Shown: piece after piece, positions 1-10,559 of the stretch
How the letters are laid out: every line of letters starts with the position of its first letter
How positions within the stretch are numbered: position 1 is the first letter of the stretch
Origin: Diogma glabrata
Taxonomy: Eukaryota > Arthropoda > Insecta > Diptera > Cylindrotomidae
Reading direction: 5' to 3'
Length of the DNA stretch: 64,000 nucleotides
Assembly (NCBI GenBank): GCA_963693315.1
Contig: OY856187.1
Coordinates: 118,010,516-118,074,515 of the forward strand
Notes under the pieces: generated by a model
What the model was told of the DNA's origin: nothing
The model's database searches: none
What the model saw: only the letters and a program-made list of their open reading frames with translations
Made by a program: the position numbers and the translations under genes

Positions 1-515
1 CCAAAATTCTAAAAATATTGCAAAAATGACTACAAAATCAAAAATACAAACTTTTTTCAAAATTCCATAAATATTTCAAAAACTATAACAAATTCAAAAA
101 TTTCCATGTCCAATTTCATTTTCAATTACATTTACGTCATAAAAACAGCTACATTTTTTTTCCAAAAAACTGGCTAAAAAAATAAATGAAATCATTTTTG
201 ACACACTTGGCATTTTTTTGACAAACTTATAATGCCATAATTCTCTATAATAATAATAATAAAATTTCATGTCATACAAATTATTAATTTCATGTCATAC
301 AAATTAAATTAAATAAACATCTTTCTTTTGACACACTTGACAACATTTTTTGACAAACTTATAATGCCATAATTCTCAATAATAATAATAAAATTTCATC
401 TCAAACAAACAATTAATTTTATTTTTTTCCAAAAAATTGGGTAAAAAAGTAAATAAAAATCTTTCTTTTGACACACTTGACAACATTTTTTTGACAAACT
501 TATAATGCAAAAATC
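1..515. repeat. degenerate tandem repeat, about 130-140 bp unit
   Basis: AT-rich sequence in which a block with TTTGACACACTTGACAAC and TTTTTTGACAAACTTATAAT recurs near 195, 325 and 465, with a partial fourth copy near 631. Unit length is about 130-140 bp. No coding signal. Confidence 0.6.
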
Positions 516-1140
516 TAGATTTTGGTCTCACATACCAATTCCGACCATCAAGATTTCTCCAAATTCAATGTTCCTACTCGCAATCACTTAAAATGAATGT
601 TTTTTAAGCAAAAAATATGCAAATTTCCTTGTTTTGACACACTTGACGATTTTTTTGACACACTTCCGGTACAGTTATCGAACACTTCGTCCTTTCGGCT
701 CTTCCCATTGAGTAATCCTATTTTTAGAAAAAAAAATGTTTGAAATCCGTCCAGCGGTTTTCTAGATTTCGTAGGTTGTCCGGCCGACAGACAGACATAC
801 ATTTTTTTTTTGCTTTTTTAGAATCAGTAGGTCCTAAAACTTCGAGAAACGCCAAAAAAGTGGGGTAAGAATTTCACTTTGAGCTCATGAATGCAATACT
901 TAGGTCTTTCAGACCGAAGTAATTTACAGAAAATTATTAAAAATATTTGGTTTTCTGCAGATTTGCTACCTTGTTTCCAGAGAAAATAAGCAGCAAAATT
1001 ATTCAAAATATTTTGTTCCACAGAAAATAAGCAGCAAATTTACGGAAAACCTTTCGAAATATTTGGTTTTCTGTATATTTGCTGCAGATATGCTGCCTAG
1101 TTTCCAGAGAAAATAAGCAACAAATTCATGATTCATCTAA
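516..1140. repeat. repeat-derived stretch with a duplicated 115-bp block
   Basis: Near 775-800 is GGTTGTCCGGCCGACAGACA, a motif typical of dispersed insect repeats. From about 905 to 1130 a block of roughly 115 bp occurs twice (TATTTGGTTTTCTG and CCAGAGAAAATAAGCA in each). Short open frames here do not look like proteins. Confidence 0.45.
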
Positions 1141-1209
1141 AATAAAATAAAAAACCTGGTGTTGTAAAATAAATGAAAAAATATATTTTATTTATATTTT
1201 ACTCATATA

Positions 1210-3288
1210 AATTTTAGGATTAAATTTTTTTGCGGGATTCCAATGGAACTCGCTTCACAAATCGCTTCAATAACCTGGGAATCCGAACCAGGAATTATAT
1301 TGTAAAGCAATTGGAACACGCCAGTTAAGTTGATGAACTCATATTTTGCTTTCTCCAAATAAGATAAGAATATTTATGTTAATATAATATATGCATATAT
1401 TATTTTAAAGTTTTCATACGTTGAGTGTTCAATTTCGTCCGACCACTCCATGAAAATTTGAAGTAAACTTTATGCGACCCAATTTGTTCTAAAACATTTT
1501 TGGTGCATTTCGTTTGGTCTCCCACCAAAAGTCCTCGATGTTTTTGTAGCACTATAACCTAAGATTTTAAAATATTATATTTAATGTGAGTGTATTTTTT
1601 GAATGATGTGAGTATGTGTAGATGTGTGTCAATTAGTTAGAAATATTTTTATTCTTACAATTTGCTCTAAAAACTCCTCAGTTTTTAAATTTTCATTCAG
1701 TTTTATAAAATTTTCAACATCGGTAACTGGAAATGACGGTAAAATAATCGATGGATCTTTTAAATCACTCACGCGCTTCTTTTTATTATTACTATGTATT
1801 GCTTGCAATATTTGCAAAATTTCGTCCCGCTGGTCGATTATTTTTTTATTTTGTTCAATTAAAATTTCATTTTGAGAAATTATCGTCGCCATTTGACGTT
1901 TTCTTTTATTTGCACCTTTTACTTGTCCAGCAGTCTCAGTTGATTTCGGTATTGTCAGTTCTGGTACATGACTCTTCTTTGAATATGGATTTTCTTGATC
2001 TGTAACTGTTGAAATCTGCTGATGAATATTGTTTGAATCATGACGAGTGGTTGTTGATGCTAGTGAATTCTGATGATGTAGACGCTGAGAAATTGGCGTG
2101 AAATTTTCCTCAAACAAATCTTCACCGGCCGGAGACGACGAGTTTGTCTCTAATTCAAATTGATCGTTAAATGAGTTTAGATTTTCAGAATCTTGGGTAA
2201 CTGATGAGCTTAAACATTGAGTTTGTGTAGTTGTAGTAGTTGTAGTTGGTGTTTGCGTCGATAATGAATCAGTCAGATTCAATCAGGCAGATTCTTCATC
2301 ACACGAATTGTCTGATGATGAACTTATGGATTTGAATTAACCATTTGGTGAATATATGGTTCCAGACGTTTTTTCAGGATACAGATCCGCTGATAAAATT
2401 TCCGATTCAAGTATTGTAGTAGTTGTAGTAGTTGTAGTTGGTGCTTGCGTCGATAATGAATCAGTCAGATTCAATCCGGCAGATTCTTCACACGAATTGT
2501 CTGATGATGAACTTATGAATTTGAATTAACCATTTGGTGAATATATGGTTCCAGACGTTTTTTCAGGATATAGTTCCGCTGGTAAAATTTCCGATTCAAG
2601 TATTGTCATTGCGTTTAATAGATGAAGCCTGTGGAATAGAAGTTGTCGAGTAGATTCGCTTGAATGATGTGCTTTTGTTGACGATTGCGAATTTGAGATT
2701 ATGTGTTGGTTTTGTTCAGCGAATAACGGAAATGACTGAGAAGATGTGTGTAAATGGTGAGTGTTTATAGCAGCACGAATTTTTGTAACATGTTGAGAGG
2801 ATTCGCTTATTCGAAGTGTGTTTGCTGTTGACGCTTGAGTAATCGGCATATTGTGTTGATTTTGATGAATCTCGAGTGTGGTTAATGTCTGAGAAGATTG
2901 TATTGTACTGGGTGTATCTTGTTTTGGAACGAGATGATTCAAATTAAGCAAGTTTTGGCTAAGCGATCTCACTGGATGCTTTCTGTGCATAATTCCTTTT
3001 TAACCCTGAACTCATCCTCTGAAGCGGTGTTTGTGAATTTTCCAAGTCTTTTTTCTACTTCTTTAGCTTCTTTAAATGTACAAAATTCTTTTGATATGAT
3101 ACGAAAATCACCTTGCTCTTCCCAATTACCATCTTCTAGGTTCGGCTTAATTTGATTTTTAATAGCAATTCTGGGTTTAACTTTAAACTTTTTAACAGGA
3201 TAAAATATTTATTTTCTACAATAAAGGATGAAGGTACGGCTTGAATGAGTGTTCCTCCTTTTGTCGGGGTTTCAACTGTGACAAACAT
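1210..3288 (-). pseudogene. DUF4806-type transposon-associated protein, decayed
   Basis: Minus-strand reading starts at an ATG at 3288 (MFVTVETPTKGG, AVPSSFI), the usual opening of proteins carrying a C-terminal DUF4806 domain. After a frameshift it continues as EEQGDFRIISKEFCTFKEAK (about 3150-3080), then shifts frame again near 2995. A Ser/Thr/Gln/His-rich middle follows, an in-frame stop at 2526, a basic patch (NKRKRQ), a coiled-coil-like stretch and then LPSFPVTDVENF (about 1700), the start of DUF4806. A donor ATT/GTAAGA near 1650 and WSGR further down suggest the domain continues in later exon(s). It lies downstream of, and in the same orientation as, the tnp2 transposase remnant, so both probably belonged to one element. 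The family's function is unknown. Confidence 0.6.
2231..2606. repeat. 191-bp direct tandem duplication inside the DUF4806 pseudogene
   Basis: Copies at about 2231-2422 and 2423-2606 share TTGTAGTAGTTGTAGTTGGT, a CGTCGATAATGAATCAGTCA block and CCATTTGGTGAATATATGGT. Only scattered substitutions and a 3-bp indel separate them. Each copy carries the same stop codon in the reading frame, so the stop is older than the duplication. Confidence 0.8.
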
Positions 3289-3299
3289 CTTTATTTATA

Positions 3300-6200
3300 T
3301 TTTTCTAAACGAAAATTTGAACTTTATTAGTTTGTATGTCTTAATGGGAAAAAACATTTTTATTATCATTATAATAAATGAAAAACATTTTCATAAAAAC
3401 ATTGATTGGTTTGAAACAAATAATTTCACTATCGAGAGTTCCACAACTAGCAAAAATATTAATTGCTGAAGATTGTACAGGAGTTTCATAAAAATTATAT
3501 GTATATTTAACTCTTTGTCCGTAAATAAATATTTCATTATTTATTTGTCTTGCATATTTAAATTTGATTATTGCGTTATTGTCTGTTACAAACCTATTAT
3601 GCTTGCTGTTTAGTACGAAGTTATTGGAAACGATTTCTTGATATAACGTTCGGTCATGACATTTTTATTGTTTTTTGAGGTAAGGATAAATTTTGTTGAT
3701 TTTTGTTTGTTTAACAAATAAAGCATTATTCATTTCAGAAATTCGGTTGGCAATTTCGACCAAAGGTTGGCAATTTTTATGCAGCAAGCGTTTTATTTTA
3801 AACATAAAGCTTTCAAATTTGAATGCACTAAATGCACCAGACAGCCAAAAGTTTCAACATCTTCAGAAGTATGACACAAACTATGAACATTATAAACAAG
3901 ACGTTCATCCCTGTACAATTCCGCCATAATTTCTACAAATGATTTCAATAATTGTTTGGATAGCTCAATATGGATGAAAAACGTGATCTACGCAGGTGAA
4001 AAAGTCGAAATTTGAACTTGACCATTTTTGATTTTCCGGAAACTCGACATGTAAGTAGTATGGACAAAATAAAAAATACCACTTATTTTAAAATTTTTTT
4101 AAAGTGCTTAGTTTGAGCATAGGGGGCACCCCAACATGCATGAAAAATGAAAATTCTGCCAATCCGATGTAACTTTGAAATTAAATTGCTCAAGAACGGC
4201 TATACCGATTTCATCAAACTTTTTTTTGTTTGATAGATGATTAGTTAGTCCTTTGAAAAAAAAATTAATTAATTGTTTTTATAATTAATTTTTAAATAAA
4301 AATATTAAAAAAACTTTTTTAAAGATGGCGCTAGGGTCAAAAATCAATTGGAATAAAATTAATTTTTTTTCAGAAAATAGTTCTATCCTTATTCTAAAAT
4401 ATATCAAATTAACTCAGAGGCGTTAATTTTCGTTCTTGAGATTTTTAATTTTAAAGATTTTTAGTACGACTGAAATTCGAATTTTTCTTCATTTTTCGAA
4501 TTTTTCTTCACTTCCATTAACAAAAAATTTTAAAATCAATTAAATTTAAAATTTTTTTTTTTTAAATATTGCTCTAACCTTACTTTAAAATATATCAAAT
4601 TTACAAAGAGGCGTTAATTCTTGTTCTTGAGATATTTAATTTTAAAGATTTTTAGTCCGATTAAAAGTCTAATTGTTCATTAGTTTCTCGAACTTCAGTG
4701 GTTAAAATTTTTTGATGATATAAATTGTTCGAAAAAATAATGAACGAATAGAATTTTAATCGGACTAAAAATCTTTAAAATTAAATATCTCAAGAACAAG
4801 AATTAACGCCTCTTTGTAAATTTGATATATTGCAAAGTAAGGTTAGAGCTATATTTAAAAAAAAAAGTTTAAATTTAATTGATTTAAAAACTTTTTGTTA
4901 ATGGAAGTTGTTTGAAAAAATGAAGAAAAATTCGAATTTCAGTCGTACTAAAAATCTTTAAAATTAAATATCTCAAGAACAAAAATTAACGCCTCTGAGT
5001 TAATTTGATATATTTTAGAGGAAGGATGGAACTATTTTCAGAAAAAAAATTAATTTTATTCCAATTGATCTTCGACCCTAGCGCCATCTTTAAAAAGTGT
5101 TTTTAATATTTTTATTTAAAAATTAATTATAAAAACAATTAATTAATTTTTTTTCAAAGGACTAACTAAAGATCTATCAAACAAGAAAAAGTTTGATGAA
5201 ATCGGTATAGCCGTTCTTGAGCAATTTAATTTCAAAGTTACATCGGATTGGCAGAATTTTCATTTTTCATGCATGTTGGGGTGCCCCCTATGCTCAAACT
5301 ATGCACTTTAAAAAAAATTTTAAAATAAGTCGTATTTTTTATTTTGTCCATACTACTTATATGCCAAGTTTCAGGAAAATCAAAAATGGTCAAGTTTTCA
5401 CAACTCTGTCTAGAACACGTTTTTCATCTATGTGTTTTACATATAATTTTGTCACATAAAATTGTAATGCCTATATGTAAACATAAAATATGATGATACA
5501 ATTTTGGTGATAAATTATCTTTAAGTGCCACTGGACCAGAATTAAGTAAAAATGTACCCAGTTCACTACCCTTATAATAACCAAACTCATCCAGTGAACG
5601 TATTTTACGTTGAAAATCGTTTGGTTGGGAAGAAGACATAGCTAATAAATTACGAGATACTTCTTTAACAGCAATTGACGGTAGTCTGTGGCGTAAATCA
5701 CCACTTATCCACATTCGAATCAGTTTTTTTACAACACCCAATAAAACCACATGAAGATAGTCTAAAGGAATTTGTTTAACCATATCGAAGTCTAATTCTT
5801 CTAAGGGTGACGTGTAATTGTGATGATTCTCATCAAATCTTCGTCTAAATGAATCGTTTATTCTAGAGGCAGCTGTACATTCTGGAAATGTCATACGTGA
5901 GTTCAAATAAAGCCCTTCTTGGCAACATTTACTGCAGCCAAAGTATCCTGCATGTCCTTTGATACCAGAATGTAGAGCCTTGTCTGGTGCATCACAGATA
6001 TATGCCCAGTAACTTTAACTTTTATTTGTTTGCCATTATAAAAATAATTTTCTTAAATTTCTTTAAGTACATTAATATGGGGTCTTAAAAAATCTGAAAA
6101 ACATTTTGGTTTACTGTGACAATGATATACCCCGACAGTTGAAACTGGAGCATCTGGGATATTGTAAATTTTAAATAAAATGAGCCAAAATCCACTCTTA

Positions 6201-6489
6201 TTGCTTTTTGAAATTGGGAGTCCATCTATTTTGAAATCCAGAACTATTTCATTTAAATCTTCACTAAGATATTGTTCTAAGAGTGTGTCGAGTGAGATTT
6301 TTAAACCAATATGTATATATTTCCCCGGAGGCATATCATGAATAACATGGCTTTTGGGGTTTGGAGAAGCGTTCTGCTATCTTTAGGGAGTTCTGGATGG
6401 CCGTTATTTCTCAAAAAAGTTAACATTTCATTAAGAGCAGTATTTGTTACATTATTAGAAAATTTTGTGAAATGGAATATTTGGTTCAT
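3300..6489 (-). pseudogene. tnp2-like (animal En/Spm-type) transposase, broken by frameshifts and an inserted fold-back element
   Basis: Order on the minus strand: LPKDSRTLLQTPK (6380), MPPGKYIHIGLK (6330), DGLPISKSN (6225), GVYHCHSKPKCFSDFL (6130), GHAGYFGCSKC (5950), NDSFRRRFDENHH (5850), PLDYLHVVLLGVVKKLIRMW (5750), LYHHILCLHIGITILC (5480). These are hallmarks of the tnp2/DUF4218-like transposases in invertebrate genomes. Visible breaks: a one-base deletion near 6350, a TAA at 6053 and a frameshift near 5995. At 5432 the frame enters a 1456-bp insertion; it resumes at 3968 with SKQLLKSFVEIMAELYRDER and LVYNVHSLCHTSED. The tail near 3450 (FASCGTLDSEII) may be the C terminus. The protein would cut and join its element's ends; it is clearly dead. 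Confidence 0.75.
3973..5428. mobile_element. fold-back (long inverted-repeat) element, 1456 bp, TSD TATG
   Basis: Arms of about 700 bp (3973-4690 and 4740-5428) are near-perfect inverted copies around a short centre. Outer ends read GATGAAAAACGTG and CACGTTTTTCATC. The element is flanked by TATG at 3969-3972 and 5429-5432, and removing it plus one TATG rejoins the tnp2 reading frame. No coding capacity; AT-rich. The motif GGGGGCACCCCAACATGCAT occurs in one arm and its complement in the other. Confidence 0.85.
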
Positions 6490-7084
6490 TTAAATGATGA
6501 CTAGGAAATCTTCTCTTAAATGTTCTCTTTGAGACGTTGCACAAATGCTGATATGATGCCATTGTACGTTGCTAAAATAAACGGAAAAAATTATCTAAAT
6601 ATAATTTAAAAACAAGTATAATAAATGTTGAGATCAATTTTTTATGGAATTTAGGTAAATTTGATACCAAATTACGTTAATTACGATTTAATTATTCAAT
6701 GTTTTGGGAATCGGTTAACTTTAATCAATTTTCAATATGGATTATTGATAGCTCGTAAAATCAAATTATAAAGATGTTGAGTCATATTTAGGACCAGAGA
6801 TAATTTTAACTCTTTTTAAATTTAGTTAATTTTCATGGCCCGATTGAAAATCAATCAATCATCAGCCCCACTATCTATGTTATAATCTATGTGTTTTACA
6901 TCGTTCTTAGACTTAACACGTTATTTAAAAAAAACAGCAAATTCAAATTAAATGTTTTTCATTTTAATAATATTTTTATATAAGATTAAATCATTTCAAA
7001 TTAAGTTTCTGTAAATTTTCTTCTTGTTTAACGGTTTCTCAGAAAATATATAGAAAATTAACGGAAACTTAATTTGAATTGATT
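6490..7084. other. AT-rich non-coding sequence
   Basis: No convincing open frame or repeat structure; probably 5' flank or intron of the tnp2-type element. Confidence 0.4.
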
Positions 7085-7423
7085 TATTAATATTTTTTCA
7101 TTCCTTTTATTTACAGATATTCATTCGACGAACGTGTAGCAGTTTACAGTTGAGCTGATCCCGACTGCAATTTCGATTTGTGTCAAGCAAGGTAAGTTAA
7201 ATATTTTTAAACATTATTATTATTATATTTAAGGAATTCTTTAAATGCTTATACGAGTAAATTATATAATAATAATTATACCAGTAAGAAAAAGTAAACG
7301 CTTATATGAATAAATACCTTGCTTGACACAAATCGAAATTGCAGTCGGGATCAACTTCACTGTGAACTGCTACACGTTCGTCGAATGAATATCTGTAAAT
7401 AAAAGGAATGAAAAAATATTAGA
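7085..7423. repeat. inverted duplication of an exon-like 75-bp segment
   Basis: Arms 7085-7198 and 7312-7423 are inverted copies. Each carries TTATTTACAG followed by 75 bp and then a GT donor (GGTAAGT on the plus strand, GGTATTT on the minus). The minus-strand copy (7392-7318) is open in one frame: YSFDERVAVHSEVDPDCNFD then LCQA. The plus-strand copy has a TGA at the HSE position. Both look like internal exons with splice sites; I do not recognise the peptide. Which gene or element they served is unknown. Confidence 0.55.
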
Positions 7424-7790
7424 TTATTAAATATAGGTTATGTGAATTTTTATACAGACAAAACACAAAATTTATAATAAAATAAAAATATTACAAAAAA
7501 AATAATAATTAAAAGTTATATTTACCTTTGAATTTTTATTGAAATTTGTTTTACTATTTATTAAATTTTGCAATTATAAATGTGCGTCTATACTCGCCGG
7601 AGTGTAAACGAAAACTGATAATATTTTCTGCAACTTGCGAGAGTTATTAAAAATCAATGTCTTCTCTCCACACAGATTTGGTGTGTTGAGAGAGTTTTAC
7701 ATTTCTCTTCAATTTTTTTATTGGTGTGTTCAAAATTTTTCATTTTTGCTATTACATGCAGAAAAATGTTTCTATTAATTTTCCGTACAG
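7424..7790. other. AT-rich non-coding sequence
   Basis: Nothing recognised beyond poly-A/T runs and a GTGTGTTGAGAGAG patch near 7680. Confidence 0.3.
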
Positions 7791-7794
7791 AAAA

Positions 7795-8055
7795 TTAATG
7801 TTTAGCGGATAATTCTTCTTTGGTTGCAAGCCACTCTAACTTTTCGTCCAAAAGGCCACTCATTGCTGCCATAAGCTGCGTAATATCCATCCTTCCGACT
7901 TCCATTTTCGCGTTTAGTAGTGGTTTTTTGCTAACCGGTGTTTGAATTGCACTAGGCGAGGTTTCATTAATCTTCCGCTTTACGTGGTCTTCACTCATAA
8001 TAGTATTAATAGCAGTAGTAGTATTATGCTCAAGTTCTAACGATCGATGCAGCAC
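7795..8055 (-). CDS. short ORF resembling a non-LTR retroelement ORF1 N terminus
   Basis: 86 codons. A better start than the first residue is the ATG of MSEDHVKRKINET (near 7998). Basic and Ser/Pro-rich start (PSAIQTPVSKKPLL), then ITQLMAAMSGLLDEKLEWLA with TKEELSAKH before the stop, a heptad-like pattern. Short proteins of this style (xLLDEKLxxLATKEEL) open ORF1 products of several arthropod LINEs. No zinc knuckle or RRM is visible, so it is a fragment or something unrelated. Confidence 0.35.
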   Translation of the reverse strand: MLHRSLELEHNTTTAINTIMSEDHVKRKINETSPSAIQTPVSKKPLLNAKMEVGRMDITQLMAAMSGLLDEKLEWLATKEELSAKH

Positions 8056-8083
8056 GGTATTTTCATTTATTGTTTACCATAAA

Positions 8084-8545
8084 GCGTAATACTCTACACA
8101 ATCACAATTCAATAACACACTCAATTCAATTGTGACAATTCAGACAAGTTTAAAATAAAAGTTTTTTTCCAGTTTTTTTGTATTTATCAGATGCAATTCA
8201 AACATGTTTAAAACTAAAGTATTTTCAGTTTTTTGGCATTAGAGCTATATGATCTAAACTTTAGTAGAACTTATTGATTTCATGTTCATTAACATTAGTT
8301 GATTGCTATTTTTTTATACAGTGTAATACTCTACACATACAATGATATTGAAAATAACAATACAATAACACACTTTATAGTTGTCACAATTCCAACACGT
8401 TTAAAACAAAAGTTTTTTCAATTTTTTTGGTATTAGATAGAAATATATGATCTAAATTTTAATTAACTTATTGAATTTATGTTCACAAACACTATTTGAT
8501 TACTTTCCTTTCTAAATATTAAATTAAACTATTATAAAATTGAAT
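8084..8545. repeat. imperfect tandem repeat, about 237-bp unit, two copies
   Basis: GTAATACTCTACACA, AATAACACACT and TATATGATCTAAA recur in the same order at 8084-8320 and 8321-8545. Diverged copies, no coding signal. Confidence 0.6.
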
Positions 8546-9558
8546 TTTTATACGGAGCCGAAAAAACCACGTTTTTACAAGACAAATGTACAGCGCCAAC
8601 CCAATTGCTTATATTCGGTTCGACATCTAGATTTAATAAACTTAAACAATGGATTATCTTTACGTTATAAATATTATTCGTCCATTTATCTTATTCCTCT
8701 TTCTTATTCAGTTTTATTTTTATAATAATTTTACTTTTGTAATATGTATTCTTTTACTATTATTTTTTTCACTTTGTGTAAATTATTTATGACTATCTCA
8801 TATAATTATACCGTATCACTGCTATATTATCAATAACTTCTGTCACCGTTAATGTTCAACTAACTGTGTCGTTTATTTTGAACTAATCTATGCCAACGGA
8901 ACCTTTTTTATGCTAGTCAGAAATTAAATAGCAAAAAACATAACACAATTTTCAAAGCTTCAAAGCTTTTCAAAGCCTAAGCCTCTATCATAGACTGTGT
9001 AGTTTTATTTTATTTTCGGATTAGATAAAATTATTTAATTCTGTTTTTATCTTCAGAAATTCATTTAGGCGTTATTCAGTTTGTATTGCTTTAGCAGAAC
9101 CACTTTCCAGAAAAAAAATTATCAATAGATTTTTTTACATCGCACTCCATAATCGTTACAATATATTTAGAAAATGTAAAGTATTTGAAATAAATTCGAA
9201 TAACATTTTTTGTTTATTTTAATAAATTTTTATTTACTTGGTGATGCTGTGCAAGTGCTTGCTCGAAGATATGCTGTTGTTATATTTTACGACTGGACCT
9301 TTCAACAACAAAAATATTATTATATACCAGAAAATATAGCACGGGATACGAATTTTCACTCCCGACGAACCTGACATTGGGGAATCTCTTATTAGTAGTA
9401 ATTTAACCCATCATCTTGAATCAAAAAAAAAAAATCACATACAAGAAAGAAATATTACTAAAATAATAAATAATAAAAAAGAGAAATTTACTTGAAGTAC
9501 TTGAATGGGTTGATTGGTGTCCACAGATATCTGCTGTCCGAACCCAATAGGAAATAGT
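8546..9558. other. AT-rich non-coding sequence
   Basis: No supported gene or structured repeat. Confidence 0.3.
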
Positions 9559-9750
9559 TCTGCTTTCCAATTACAATTATGCTTAATTCTTTCCAAAACA
9601 ATAATACATAAATTCTGCCTTTCAATTACGATAATATTTGGTGCTGCCTTTCCAAAACAATAATACATAAATTCTGCCTTTCAATTACGAGAATATTTAA
9701 TGCTGCTTTTCCAAACCAATAATACATAAATTCTGCCTTTCAATATATGT
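9559..9750. repeat. 59-bp tandem repeat, about 3.3 copies
   Basis: TCTGCCTTTCAATTACG and AATAATACATAAAT recur with starts at 9559, 9614, 9673 and 9732. The first unit is the most diverged. Confidence 0.8.
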
Positions 9751-10430
9751 AAATAAATTCACTTGTATTAATTAGAAAATAATAAAAAAGTTCCTTTCCT
9801 AGAATACGAATTTTTATTTTAATCTTTCATTAATCTTTCTTTTTCTCTATTTTTTTTTTAAATTAAAAAGTATAAAAATTATCGATTTAAGATTAAACAT
9901 CGAGAAGGAACTATCACTAACTTGTTCGTTATCGTTAGACCAAACATGACAAAAAAAAACAATTTTAATGTTGGTGTTTTACATTAAAAACTTTTTCCAA
10001 TTAATTCTTTTATTAATCTTTTTGTTTGAACACTCAAATACGAATTAACTCAATTACCGTCAAACATGGAAAAGAAAAAACAAAATGGGATTTTTGACAA
10101 TCATCGGCTTTGTATGAAAAATCAAGGTGTACCAACATGGAAATACTACATTTTTTCGTTCAATTTTTTTAATTAATATGAATGAGTTCAGTAATCTATT
10201 TTTTTTCCGTTAATTTTTTTGAAATTAAAGGTTGGTTCGTTATGTTTAAATTTTATGGTTTTTTATTGATTGAGAGAAGTTGAACTATTTAAGATGTTTG
10301 AAATATTTTGAATAAACTGTCGAAGAGCTCGAAATTGGTTTCATTATTGAATGTGAAAACTTGACAGACGTTACAATGCCTCTATATATACCTAACTCTA
10401 TTTGTGTACTTTAAGGGGGGTGTGTGAAAT
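9751..10430. other. AT-rich non-coding sequence
   Basis: No gene or repeat recognised. Confidence 0.3.
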
Positions 10431-10559
10431 AGATAAGCTCCTCGTGCTGCACCCTGGGTTACGCAAATAGTCTATTTCAACTTGGTAGCCAAACAATTCA
10501 TTTCGAACTCTTGGCTGTGATACAAAAAAAAAATAAATATGAACCAAAATCACAATAAC

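Noticed and set aside
1624..2005. Plus-strand open frames opposite the DUF4806 remnant
   Set aside because: Shadows of the minus-strand coding remnant.
5427..6904. CTATGTGTTTTACAT at 5428 and again at 6890 as element borders
   Set aside because: Fifteen bp of AT-rich match without surrounding similarity; the true fold-back border is given by the TATG duplication.
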